This document shows, in pieces, positions 15,935 through 24,064 of a stretch of DNA of 34,187 nt. Source of the DNA: Oscillospiraceae bacterium. Its GTDB lineage: Bacteria > Bacillota > Clostridia > Oscillospirales > UBA929. The DNA lies in contig JAISVY010000075.1 of assembly GCA_031271325.1 (NCBI GenBank), positions 1 through 34,187 of the forward strand, in the 5' to 3' direction. How positions within the stretch are numbered: position 1 is the stretch's first letter; each line of letters begins with the position of its first letter. The notes beneath the pieces were generated by a model that did not search any database, had not been told where the DNA came from, and saw only the letters and a program-made list of their open reading frames with translations. The translations under genes and the position numbers were made by a program.

Positions 15935-17728
15935 TTAATTGCCCGTCAGTCTCTGTTCCAGCGCCGCAAGCTGTTCGGACAGCACCTTCGGCAGTTTTTC
16001 GCCGTACTTCGCGTAATGCTCTTTAATCGACTGCACTTCGGCGAGCCAGGATTCTTTATCCACCTTCAGAAGTTCCGCCATGTCGGATTCACTCACGTTC
16101 AGCCCCGCGACATCAATGTCGCCAAGCGCCGGCATGTTGCCGATCGGGGTCTTGACCGCGTCCGCAGCGCCGGAGACGCGCTCCACGATCCATTTGAGCA
16201 CACGGCTGTTTTCGCCGTATCCCGGCCACAGCCATTTGCCGTCCGCGTTTTTGCGGAACCAGTTGACATAGTATATGCGCGGCAGTTTCGTCTCGTCCGA
16301 CTTCTCGCCGATGTCCAGCCAATGCTGCAAATAGTCGCACACATGGTAGCCCATGAAGGGGAGCATCGCGTACGGGTCGCGGCGTACCTGCCCGATCTTG
16401 TCGGAAATGGCGGCGGCGGTGATCTCCGAGCCCATGATCGAGCCGAGGAACACGCCGTGCTTCCAGTCAAAGCTCTCGTTGACCAGCGGGATGGTGTTGG
16501 GGCGGCGCCCGCCGATCAGAATCGCCGAGATGGGCACACCGGCCGGGTCTTCCCATTCGGGCGCGATCACCGGGCATTGGCTCGCGGGCGCTGTGAAGCG
16601 CGCGTTGGGATGCGCCGCTTTTTTATCCGAATCCGGCGTCCAGTCGTTGCCCTGCCAGTCGATCAGATGCGCGGGCGGCTCGGTTCCGATGCCTTCCCAC
16701 CACACATCGCCGTCGTCGGTCAGACCGACGTTGGTAAAGATGGTGTTGGTGGCAATCGAGCGCATGGCATTGGGGTTGGAATCCATCGAGGTGCCGGGCG
16801 CGACGCCGAAGAAGCCCGCTTCGGGGTTGATGGCGTACAGCCGCCCGTCCGCGCCGAACTTCATCCAGGCAATGTCGTCTCCGATTGTCTCGACCTTCCA
16901 GCCGGGGATGGTGGGGACGAGCATCGCGAGGTTGGTTTTGCCGCAGGCGCTGGGGAAAGCGCCGCAGACGTAATGGGATTTCCCTTCGGGGTTTGTGAGT
17001 TTCAGGATGAGCATATGTTCGGCCATCCAGCCTTCGTCGCGGGCCTGCACCGAAGCGATGCGCAGCGCGAAGCACTTCTTTCCGAGCAGCGCGTTCCCGC
17101 CGTAGCCGGAACCGTATGACCAGATCATCCGCTCTTCGGGGAAATGGCTGATATATTTCTGCTCAATCGGGGCGCATGGCCACGCCACGTCTTCCTGTCC
17201 CGGTTCCAGCGGCGCGCCGACCGAATGCAGGCAACGCACGAACTCCCCGTCGCCGAGGGTTTCAAGTACTTTTGTGCCGATCCGGGTCATGATGCGCATG
17301 TTGACCACGACATACGGGCTGTCGGTAATCTCCACGCCGATTTTGGAAATCGGCGAACCGATCGGACCCATTGAATAGGGGATGATATACATCGTCCGCC
17401 CCTTCATCGAGCCGTCGAAAAGCCCGGTCATCGTGGCTTTCAGCTCGTCCGGGTCAATCCAGTTGTTGGTAGGGCCCGCGTCTTCCTGCTTCTTAGACGC
17501 GATGAAGGTTCTGTCCTCCACCCGCGCGACGTCGGACGGGTGGCTCCTGAACAGGTAGCAGCCGGGGCGCTTTTTCAGCGGGGTAGCCATCCCCGAATCG
17601 ACCATCTCCCGGATCAGCCGGTCGTATTCCTGCTGGGTGCCGTCGCATAAATAGACGCTGTCGGGTTTGCAAAGACCGGCGATTTCTTTTATCCACGCGT
17701 TTAAGGCTTTGTTTGCGGTAGAAACCAT
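15935..17728 (-). CDS. pckG: Phosphoenolpyruvate carboxykinase (GTP)
   Basis: 597 residues, the normal length of the GTP-dependent family (EC 4.1.1.32), which interconverts oxaloacetate and PEP. Diagnostic stretches are the active-site P-loop FPSACGKTN (258-266) with the reactive C262 and K264, GYGGNALLGKKCFALRIAS (about 209-227), the metal-site region IGDDIAWMKF, and the nucleotide-loop GGRRPNTIPLV. The ATP-dependent type usual in Bacillus lacks these. In fermenting clostridia the enzyme often runs toward oxaloacetate, conserving GTP during PEP carboxylation. GAAAGGGG precedes the ATG by about 9 nt. Single-gene transcript with its own promoter and terminator. Confidence 0.97.
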   Translation of the reverse strand: MVSTANKALNAWIKEIAGLCKPDSVYLCDGTQQEYDRLIREMVDSGMATPLKKRPGCYLFRSHPSDVARVEDRTFIASKKQEDAGPTNNWIDPDELKATMTGLFDGSMKGRTMYIIPYSMGPIGSPISKIGVEITDSPYVVVNMRIMTRIGTKVLETLGDGEFVRCLHSVGAPLEPGQEDVAWPCAPIEQKYISHFPEERMIWSYGSGYGGNALLGKKCFALRIASVQARDEGWMAEHMLILKLTNPEGKSHYVCGAFPSACGKTNLAMLVPTIPGWKVETIGDDIAWMKFGADGRLYAINPEAGFFGVAPGTSMDSNPNAMRSIATNTIFTNVGLTDDGDVWWEGIGTEPPAHLIDWQGNDWTPDSDKKAAHPNARFTAPASQCPVIAPEWEDPAGVPISAILIGGRRPNTIPLVNESFDWKHGVFLGSIMGSEITAAAISDKIGQVRRDPYAMLPFMGYHVCDYLQHWLDIGEKSDETKLPRIYYVNWFRKNADGKWLWPGYGENSRVLKWIVERVSGAADAVKTPIGNMPALGDIDVAGLNVSESDMAELLKVDKESWLAEVQSIKEHYAKYGEKLPKVLSEQLAALEQRLTGN

Positions 17729-17766
17729 TTGGCGTAACCCCTTTCTTCGGCAAATATGCCGCTATC

Positions 17767-17799
17767 GGATATTGTATCGTATCCAATTTACCGTGTCAA
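17767..17799 (-). promoter_or_regulatory. SigA promoter of pckG with overlapping inverted repeats
   Basis: Minus strand: perfect TTGACA (17799-17794), 17-nt spacer, TACAAT (17776-17771). Across the -10 lies GGATA-N8-TATCC (17767-17784) with a nested GATA-TTG-TATC (17768-17778). The position would let a repressor block polymerase; no regulator is identified, though an XRE-type regulator is the next gene upstream. Confidence 0.7.
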
Positions 17800-17835
17800 G
17801 ATATTGGGAAATCATTTTACGTTTATCGATGCCGA

Positions 17836-17889
17836 ACACAACCCGCGCCTGGGCGCTTCGGGCTGAAAAAGCGTTGTCCGGCAGCTCCT
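17836..17889 (+). repeat. ~55-bp dispersed repeat, copy B
   Basis: Second copy of the repeat at 14061-14115. It starts 3 bp beyond the stop codon of the minus-strand regulator gene and contains CGCTT...AAGCG, which on the minus strand could be a weak terminator hairpin (loop TTTCAGCCCG). Confidence 0.6.
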
Positions 17890-17892
17890 GCC

Positions 17893-18558
17893 TTACAAAA
17901 ATTTCTTCGCCGCACGGGAACCCGCCTGATGCGTGATCGTCAGCAGACTGCGCACCAGCTGGGGGTACTCTTCGGTCAGGGTGTCGTTGGAGATGCCGGG
18001 CAGATTGGGCGGGTTGTTTTTTTGGTGCAGCACGGCGAGCAGCCGCGCCTCGCTCTCGGCCATATCCGCGTCGGAAGCGGGACCGTAGGCGCAGTCCGGG
18101 GCGGGGAATAGCCCCGAAACGCCCGATTGCGTGCAAAAATGGCGGAACATCTTATATACCGCGCCGCCGAAATAGTTGGTCAGTTCGGCGGCCAGCGCCG
18201 TGCTGCCAGAACGCCCCGCGAGGTCAAACAGGACGCATATGGCGTTGACGACCATCTTGCGCCCCAGCAGCGAAGAGACGGAAGATCGCCCCAGACGGTT
18301 CTGCTTATCTTCCTGCGCGTCGTATAACTCGTCGGCGTTCAGCGCCGCGCCGTCGCGCACCAGCGTCCGCCCCAGCAGATAGTCGGCGGATACGCCGTAG
18401 AAGTCGCAGGCGCGCACGAGGAACGGCAGACCCGGTTCCCTCGCGCCCGTTTCATAGTGGCTCAGAAGCGCCTGCGATATCCCCAGCGCCTCGGCCGCGC
18501 CGCGCTGGCTGAGTCCGCGTTCCTTCCGTAAAAACGCCAACACGCGGGAAAAGTCCAT
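17893..18558 (-). CDS. XRE-family DNA-binding transcriptional regulator
   Basis: 221 residues. Residues 1-62 form an XRE/HTH_3 domain (MDFSRVLAFLRKERGLSQ, AAEALGISQALLSHYETG, YGVSADYLLGRT). The rest (about 70-221) is a mostly helical domain with no signature I recognise; it may sense a ligand or mediate dimerisation. AGGAGGG lies 8 nt before the ATG. The gene has its own promoter with element copy 3 in the leader. Its target is unknown; the neighbouring pckG promoter, with inverted repeats over its -10, is one candidate, and self-regulation is another. Confidence 0.85.
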   Translation of the reverse strand: MDFSRVLAFLRKERGLSQRGAAEALGISQALLSHYETGAREPGLPFLVRACDFYGVSADYLLGRTLVRDGAALNADELYDAQEDKQNRLGRSSVSSLLGRKMVVNAICVLFDLAGRSGSTALAAELTNYFGGAVYKMFRHFCTQSGVSGLFPAPDCAYGPASDADMAESEARLLAVLHQKNNPPNLPGISNDTLTEEYPQLVRSLLTITHQAGSRAAKKFL

Positions 18559-18589
18559 ACCCGTGCCCTCCTACTGTGTGTCACCTTAT

Positions 18590-18699
18590 GGGCATGTTGA
18601 AAATTGCCCGCTCCGGCTTGCAATGCCGCGCCAAAGGCGCCTGTTCGCAAGCGCTGCGCTCGTTCGCCTTTCAGGCGAACACGCAATTTTCAACACTTC
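18590..18699 (-). repeat. 110-bp palindromic dispersed element, copy 3 (full length)
   Basis: Read on the minus strand it matches copy 1 at 103 of 110 positions. Five of the seven differences fall in the tip hairpin, where GCAGC-TGT-GCTGC becomes GCGCC-TTT-GGCGC and all five pairs are kept. The closing 13-bp terminal repeat is perfect. It begins 19 nt after the -10 box and ends 31 nt before the regulator start codon, the same arrangement and orientation as copy 1. Confidence 0.9.
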
Positions 18700-18717
18700 A
18701 CTTAAAACAGTAGGTAT

Positions 18718-18746
18718 AGTATACGCGGCAAATTACGGATTGTAAA
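18718..18746 (-). promoter_or_regulatory. SigA promoter of the XRE regulator
   Basis: Minus strand TTTACA (18746-18741), 17-nt spacer, TATACT (18723-18718). The predicted start near 18711 puts element copy 3 wholly in the leader. Confidence 0.7.
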
Positions 18747-18847
18747 GAAGATTTTGAAAAAAACGCCGAATTTTGGGGGATTTACAAAAATAACCGGGAC
18801 TACCGGCATCCGCCCCCGGCGCGGGGACGGGTGTAACAAGAATATAG

Positions 18848-18876
18848 TTGCATGTTTGGGGGCTTTATGCTAAAAT
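18848..18876 (+). promoter_or_regulatory. SigA-type promoter of the pduL-glg operon
   Basis: TTGCAT (18848-18853), 17-nt spacer, TAAAAT (18871-18876), giving a leader of about 35 nt before pduL. No other good promoter was seen before glgP, so it may drive the whole glycogen run. Confidence 0.6.
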
Positions 18877-18917
18877 AGACCTATAAAACCCAAGTTAATT
18901 ATTACGAGGTGGATGCG

Positions 18918-19511
18918 ATGCCAGACTATCCTGCTTCCGGCGGCGGCCGGAGTGTGCTGATCGAGGGTTCAGCCCGCCATGTCCATTTGAAACGCGAAGA
19001 CTTGGATGCGTTGTTCGGCAGCGGTTACACGCTGCGCAAGAAGCGCGATTTGCTTCAGCCGGGAGAGTTTCTGACCGAAGAAAAGGTCACCCTGACCGGA
19101 CCCCGCGGGTCGGTGGAACGGGTTTCCGTGCTGGGACCCCTGCGGAGCGCCACGCAGGCGGAGATCTCGATCACGGACGCGCGCGCGCTGGGGGTTTCGG
19201 CTCCGGTACGCCTGAGCGGCGACATCGCCGGTTCCGCGCCGATACGCCTGACCGGTCCGGCAGGCAGCGTCGAGCTGGCCGAGGGCTGCATCGTCGCCAA
19301 GCGCCATCTGCACGTCACCCCCGCCGACGCCGAAACGCTCGGTATCACCGGGCGGAACACGGTTCGGGTGAAGGTGGGCGGCGAACGCGCGGTGACCTTT
19401 GACGAGGTGACGGTGCGCGTTTCCGAAAACTTCTATACCGAAGTACACCTCGACTACGACGAGATGAACGCCGCCGGGCTGTCCGGCGAAGTTTACGGCG
19501 AAATACTATAA
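18918..19511 (+). CDS. pduL: PduL-type phosphate acyltransferase
   Basis: 197 residues. Both halves of the PduL duplicated fold are present, with the metal-binding histidines in SARHVHL (H21, H23) and AKRHLHV (H130, H132), plus H177 in TEVHLD and the VLGPLRSATQAEIS and PVRLSGDIAGS stretches. PduL swaps CoA and phosphate on acetyl or propionyl groups, supplying acyl-phosphate for ATP by acetate or propionate kinase. No encapsulation peptide precedes the fold and no microcompartment shell genes are near, so it is probably a free cytoplasmic phosphotransacetylase. The ATG at 18918, with GAGGTGG 6 nt upstream, is chosen over an in-frame GTG at 18909. It ends 12 bp before glgB. Confidence 0.92.
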   Translation: MPDYPASGGGRSVLIEGSARHVHLKREDLDALFGSGYTLRKKRDLLQPGEFLTEEKVTLTGPRGSVERVSVLGPLRSATQAEISITDARALGVSAPVRLSGDIAGSAPIRLTGPAGSVELAEGCIVAKRHLHVTPADAETLGITGRNTVRVKVGGERAVTFDEVTVRVSENFYTEVHLDYDEMNAAGLSGEVYGEIL

Positions 19512-19523
19512 AAAGAGAGTAGG

Positions 19524-21419
19524 ATGCGTATGTCCGGGTTAACAAAGGGAACCGACGTGAAGAACCATTTGTATCTGTTCCACGAGGGCAGCGACTGCCG
19601 GGCGTATGAGTTTATGGGCGCGCATTTCGAAACGCGGGGCGGCGAAGACGGCGTGGTGTTCCGGGTGTGGGCGCCCGACGCCAAGAGCGTTTCGGTGATC
19701 GGCGAATTCAACGGCTGGGCGCACGGGCAATGCCCGATGGAGCGCGTCTCGGTCGGCGTATGGGAACGCTTTGTGCCGGGACTTGCCGAATTCGACTCGT
19801 ATAAGTACGCCGTGGAGGGCAAAGACGGCGAGACGCGCGAAAAAAGCGACCCTTACGCTTTTCATGCCGAAGTGCGCCCCAAGACGGCTTCGAAGGTCTA
19901 CGAGATAGACGGCTACGGGTGGGGCGACGGCGATTGGATCGCCGCCCGGAGCACTCCCTACGATAAGCCGCTGAACATCTACGAAGTACATATGGGCTCT
20001 TGGCGGCGCGGCAAGGACGGAGAGCTGCTCTCCTATACCGAGATTGCCCGGCAGCTCGTGCCGTATGTAAAGGAAATGGGCTATACACACATAGAGCTGA
20101 TGCCGGTGATGGAGCATCCGTTCGACGGCTCGTGGGGGTATCAGGTGACAGGCTATTTCGCCGCCACCAGCCGCTACGGTACGCCCAAAGACCTGATGCG
20201 GCTGATCGACCTGTGCCATCAGGCGGGCGTGGGCGTGATTCTCGACTGGGTTCCCGCGCACTTTCCGAAAGACGGGCACGGGCTGATCGACTTCGACGGC
20301 GGCTGCTGCTACGAATACTCCGACCCCGAGCGCCGGGAGCACCCCGACTGGGGTACGCGCGTCTTCGACTACGGGCGCAACGAAACGCGCTCCTTCCTGA
20401 TGTCCTCGGCGATCTTCTGGCTCGATCTGTTCCACGCCGACGGGCTGCGGGTAGACGCCGTGGCCAGTATGCTCTACCTCGATTACGGCAAGCGCGGCGG
20501 CGGCCCCCGCAACATCTACGGCGGCCGCGAGAACCTAGAAGCGCTGGCGTTTCTGCGCAAGACCAACGAGCAGGTCTTCGCGGCGTTCCCCCACGCGCTG
20601 ATGATCGCCGAAGAATCCACCGCCTGGCCGATGGTGACCAAGCCCGTGTATATGGGCGGTCTCGGTTTCAACTTCAAGTGGAGCATGGGGTGGATGAACG
20701 ACACCCTGTCGTATATCAAGCTCGATCCGGTCTTCCGGCAGTATAACCACAACAAAATGACCTTCTCGATGATGTACGCGTTTACCGAAAACTATGTGCT
20801 GCCGCTCTCGCACGACGAAGTCGTGCACGGCAAATGCTCGCTGGTGGAGAAAATGCCGGGCTATTATGTGGATAAGTTTGCGGGGCTGCGCGTATACCTC
20901 TCTTATATGATCGCGCATCCGGGCAAGAAGCTGACCTTTATGGGCGCGGACTTCGCGCAGTTTGTCGAGTGGAACAGCGAGCAAAGCTTGGACTGGCATC
21001 TGCTGGACTACGATATGCACAGGATGCACCGCGAATTTGTCAAAGAGCTGAACCATTTCTACTTACGTAACCCGGGTCTGTGGGAAATCGAAGACTCGTG
21101 GGACGGCTTTACATGGATTACACCCGGCGACTATCAGGGCAATACCCTCGCGTTTATCCGCACGGCGAAGCGGGAGAGCGGCGGGCAATCCTTAATCTGT
21201 CTGTTCAACTTCTCCCCGGTAAACCGGGAGGGGTACCGCTTGGCGCTGCCGGATTCGGGGGTTTATCAAGAGGTGCTGAACAGCAACGAAGAGCGGTTCG
21301 GCGGGTTCGGACAGGTCAACGGAACCGTCACCGCCGTAAACATACCCTGCGGTCAGATGCAATGGTCGGCGCAGCTCACCCTGTCGCCCTACGGCGCGGT
21401 GTTCTTGACAAAACTGTAG
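19524..21419 (+). CDS. glgB: 1,4-alpha-glucan (glycogen) branching enzyme
   Basis: 631 residues, family GH13_9. An N-terminal CBM48 domain (about 30-125; FRVWAPDAKSVSVIGEFNGW) precedes the (beta/alpha)8 barrel. The catalytic residues are D311 (GLRVDAVASM) as nucleophile and E363 (MIAEEST) as acid/base, with transition-state H430/D431 in LSHDEVVHGK. The C-terminal beta domain ends near 631. The enzyme cuts alpha-1,4 chains and rejoins them as alpha-1,6 branches. The ribosome binding site is only fair (GAGAGTAGG) and ATG codons at 19524 and 19530 are both possible. Separated from glgC by a tandem repeat. Confidence 0.96.
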   Translation: MRMSGLTKGTDVKNHLYLFHEGSDCRAYEFMGAHFETRGGEDGVVFRVWAPDAKSVSVIGEFNGWAHGQCPMERVSVGVWERFVPGLAEFDSYKYAVEGKDGETREKSDPYAFHAEVRPKTASKVYEIDGYGWGDGDWIAARSTPYDKPLNIYEVHMGSWRRGKDGELLSYTEIARQLVPYVKEMGYTHIELMPVMEHPFDGSWGYQVTGYFAATSRYGTPKDLMRLIDLCHQAGVGVILDWVPAHFPKDGHGLIDFDGGCCYEYSDPERREHPDWGTRVFDYGRNETRSFLMSSAIFWLDLFHADGLRVDAVASMLYLDYGKRGGGPRNIYGGRENLEALAFLRKTNEQVFAAFPHALMIAEESTAWPMVTKPVYMGGLGFNFKWSMGWMNDTLSYIKLDPVFRQYNHNKMTFSMMYAFTENYVLPLSHDEVVHGKCSLVEKMPGYYVDKFAGLRVYLSYMIAHPGKKLTFMGADFAQFVEWNSEQSLDWHLLDYDMHRMHREFVKELNHFYLRNPGLWEIEDSWDGFTWITPGDYQGNTLAFIRTAKRESGGQSLICLFNFSPVNREGYRLALPDSGVYQEVLNSNEERFGGFGQVNGTVTAVNIPCGQMQWSAQLTLSPYGAVFLTKL

Positions 21420-21432
21420 CAATCATTCCGCC

Positions 21433-21618
21433 GGTTCCCCGCTTGCGCGCGGGCGCATACGGTGTGCGCCTGTCCACGGCGCGTCAAGGATGCCGCGCCC
21501 TACGCGGTTCCCCCGCTTGCGTGCGGGCGCATACGGTGTGCGCCTGTTCACGGCGCGTCAAGGATGCCGCGCCCTACGCGGTTCCCCGCTTGCGCGCGGG
21601 CGCATACAATGTGCGCCC
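21433..21618 (+). repeat. 73/74-bp tandem hairpin repeat (2.5 units) between glgB and glgC
   Basis: Units start at 21433, 21506 and 21580, each opening GGTTCCCC(C)GCTTGCG; the third stops after about 39 bp. Each full unit contains two strong inverted repeats, GGCGCA...TGCGCC and GGCGCG...CGCGCC. Units differ by only a few bases. There is no T run after any hairpin. It lies in the glgB-glgC mRNA and occupies most of the 248-bp gap. Confidence 0.9.
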
Positions 21619-21667
21619 ATGAAAACTGCGTTTCTGTAATTATTTTCTCTATATGGAGGCGCTGCCA

Positions 21668-22864
21668 ATGAAAAAAGACTGTATCGCCATGCTGCTGGCC
21701 GGCGGGCAAGGGAGCCGTTTGTATGTGCTCACCGCCCACGTGGCGAAACCCGCGGTGCCGTTCGGGGGGAAATACCGCCTGATCGACTTCCCCCTCTCCA
21801 ACTGCATCAATTCCGGCATCGACACGGTCGGCGTGCTGACGCAGTATCAGCCGCACGAGCTGAACGCGTACATAGGCACGGGACAGCCGTGGGATCTCGA
21901 CCGCTTGGACGGCGGCGCGCACGTTCTGCCGCCTTATATGACCAGCAAGGGCAGCGAATGGTACAAAGGCTCGGCCAACGCCGTTTACCAAAACATCGGG
22001 TTTATCGAGCAGTATGACCCCGAATACGTGCTGGTGCTGGGCGGCGACCACATCTACAAGATGGACTACTCCAAAATGCTGGAACACCATAAAGCCACCG
22101 GCGCCGACTGCACGATTTCGGTCATCGGCGTGAGTTACGAGGAAGCGAAGTCGTTCGGGATCATGAACGTCAACCCCGACGGCACGATCTACGAGTTTGA
22201 GGAAAAACCCGCGAAGCCCAAGTCTACGCTGGCGTCGATGGGCATCTATATATTTACCTGGGAGAAGCTCAGGAAACACCTGATTGACGACGAAGCCGAC
22301 CCTCGCAGCGTCAACGATTTCGGCAAAAACATCATCACGAATATGCTCAACGCCGGAGAAAAGATGGTTGCCTACCGCTTTTCCGGCTACTGGAAAGACG
22401 TGGGCACGATCGACAGCCTGTGGGAAGCCAACATGGATATGCTTTCGGGCAACGAGATCGATCTGCTCAGCCCGACGTGGCGCATATATTCCCGCAACTC
22501 CGCCTCGCCCCCGCATTCCGTGGGCGAAAACGCGATTATATCGCACAGCTTGGCGGCCGAAGGCTGCGACATAAACGGTCTGGTTTACAATTCGGTGCTG
22601 TTCACCGACGTTACGGTGGAGCAGGGCGCGTATGTGGAATACTCAATCATCATGCCGGGCGCGGTGATCAAGAGCGGCGCGGCGGTGAAGTACGCGATTG
22701 TCGCCGAAGGCGCTGTAATCGAAGGCGGCGCGAAGGTCGGCGCTTCGCCCGACGAATGTAACGGTTCCGGCGATTGGGGCGTGGCCGTCGTCGCCTCCGG
22801 CGTCACCGTCGGTGCGGGGAAAACGGTCAAAGCGCGGGACATGATCGACGCGGACATACGATAG
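21668..22864 (+). CDS. glgC: Glucose-1-phosphate adenylyltransferase, catalytic subunit
   Basis: 398 residues. The nucleotidyltransferase domain opens with MLLAGGQGSRLYVLT and contains KPAVPFGGKYRLIDFPLSN, LGGDHIYKMDY and the sugar-phosphate site FEEKPAKPKS; the C-terminal part (about 290-398) is a left-handed beta helix. It makes ADP-glucose from glucose-1-phosphate and ATP, the committed step of glycogen synthesis. The ATG at 21668 has TGGAGG about 9 nt upstream; an ATG at 21653 in frame overlaps that site. GlgD follows 12 bp later, the usual Gram-positive pair in which GlgC/GlgD hetero-oligomers are more active than GlgC alone. Confidence 0.96.
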   Translation: MKKDCIAMLLAGGQGSRLYVLTAHVAKPAVPFGGKYRLIDFPLSNCINSGIDTVGVLTQYQPHELNAYIGTGQPWDLDRLDGGAHVLPPYMTSKGSEWYKGSANAVYQNIGFIEQYDPEYVLVLGGDHIYKMDYSKMLEHHKATGADCTISVIGVSYEEAKSFGIMNVNPDGTIYEFEEKPAKPKSTLASMGIYIFTWEKLRKHLIDDEADPRSVNDFGKNIITNMLNAGEKMVAYRFSGYWKDVGTIDSLWEANMDMLSGNEIDLLSPTWRIYSRNSASPPHSVGENAIISHSLAAEGCDINGLVYNSVLFTDVTVEQGAYVEYSIIMPGAVIKSGAAVKYAIVAEGAVIEGGAKVGASPDECNGSGDWGVAVVASGVTVGAGKTVKARDMIDADIR

Positions 22865-22876
22865 GGGGGACACGAA

Positions 22877-24049
22877 ATGAATGATATGCACGGCATCCTT
22901 TTCGCGTATTCTTCCGACCATCGGCTCAAACCGCTGACCGCGCACCGTACCGCCTGTTCGCTTCCGTTCGGGGCGCGTTACCGCGTCATCGACTTCATGC
23001 TGTCCAACATGGTGAATTCCGGGATTCCCGACGTGGGCGTGATTATGCGGGAGGACTATCAGTCGCTGCTCGACCATCTCGGCGCGGGGCGCGACTGGGA
23101 TCTCGCGCGGAAGCGCGGCGGGCTGCGGATTTTGCCGCCGTTCGCCTATGCGGGCGGATCGCGGGAAGCCGGCACCTACCGAGGCAAAATCGATGCGCTG
23201 AACGCCATACAAAGCTATATCTCGTTCATCCGGCAGGAATATATCGTACTGGCCGACGGCGACCTGATCGTCAACCTGCCGCTGGAAGAAATCTTCGAGC
23301 GTCACGTAAAATCCGGCGCGGACATGACCTGCGTATGCACATCGCGCAAAGACAACGGGTATGCCGCCGACGCGGCCTTCGTGCGGCTCGGCGCGGGGGA
23401 GCAGGTGACCGAGGTGCTGCTGTCCGCGCTGGGGGAAGACGTATATCCCTGCATCGGCGTGTACATCCTATCCAAAGACCTGCTGGTGAATCTGATGAAC
23501 AGATGCAACGCGGAAAATTCCGTGGACTTCACCAAAGACGTGCTGCAGCGGTACTATAAAGAAATGCGCATCAAAGCGTTTGTATACGACGGGTTCGCCG
23601 CGCGTCTGCACACCGTCGCCGATTATTTTGAGCAATCGATGAACCTGTTGAAACCCGAGGTGCGGGACGACCTGTTTTCGCGCAGCCGCCCGATCAAAAC
23701 CAAAATACGCGACGACGCCCCCACCTACTATTCGCCCGAAAGCAAAGTGAAATGTTCCGTCGTAGCCGACGGATGCTCGATCCGGGGCAATCTGGAAAAC
23801 TGCATCGTCTTTCGCGGCGTGCAGATCGAAGAGGGCGCGGTGCTCAAGAATTGCATCTTTATGCAGGATTCCCATATCGGTAAAAACACGAATCTTTCTA
23901 TATATATCACCGACAAGGAGGTCACCATTGAAGAAGGTTGTTCCGCGAAAGGACACCGGACGTTCCCGCTGACGATTCCCAAGGGGTCGGTCGTGGAGTT
24001 GTCCGACATGAAAGGTCTCTTCGATAAGCGCAGCAACGAAAAGCAGTAA
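22877..24049 (+). CDS. glgD: GlgD, regulatory ADP-glucose pyrophosphorylase-like subunit
   Basis: 390 residues, homologous to GlgC over its whole length but with the catalytic GGxGxRL loop replaced (GILFAYSSDHRLKPLT), as in known GlgD proteins. ACSLPFGARYRVIDFMLSN and VLADGDLIVNLPLE mark the nucleotidyltransferase fold; hexapeptide-type repeats (about 285-380) form the beta helix. It is thought to assemble with GlgC and change its kinetics. GGGGGGA lies 8-9 nt before the ATG. Confidence 0.95.
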   Translation: MNDMHGILFAYSSDHRLKPLTAHRTACSLPFGARYRVIDFMLSNMVNSGIPDVGVIMREDYQSLLDHLGAGRDWDLARKRGGLRILPPFAYAGGSREAGTYRGKIDALNAIQSYISFIRQEYIVLADGDLIVNLPLEEIFERHVKSGADMTCVCTSRKDNGYAADAAFVRLGAGEQVTEVLLSALGEDVYPCIGVYILSKDLLVNLMNRCNAENSVDFTKDVLQRYYKEMRIKAFVYDGFAARLHTVADYFEQSMNLLKPEVRDDLFSRSRPIKTKIRDDAPTYYSPESKVKCSVVADGCSIRGNLENCIVFRGVQIEEGAVLKNCIFMQDSHIGKNTNLSIYITDKEVTIEEGCSAKGHRTFPLTIPKGSVVELSDMKGLFDKRSNEKQ

Positions 24050-24064
24050 GAAAGGAGCATGACC

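Larger units (their letters stand above)
18559..18917. other. 359-bp divergent intergenic region between the XRE regulator and pduL
   Basis: No gene was found. It holds element copy 3, the minus-strand regulator promoter, an AT-rich stretch (about 18747-18795), a short GC-rich imperfect inverted repeat near 18808-18835, and the pduL/glg promoter. Confidence 0.7.

Noticed and set aside
18918..19511. pduL as part of a microcompartment locus
   Set aside because: No shell proteins, no aldehyde dehydrogenase or cofactor genes nearby, and no encapsulation peptide at the N-terminus.
21433..21618. CRISPR array
   Set aside because: Units are 73/74 bp and nearly identical throughout, with no unique spacers, and no cas genes are nearby.
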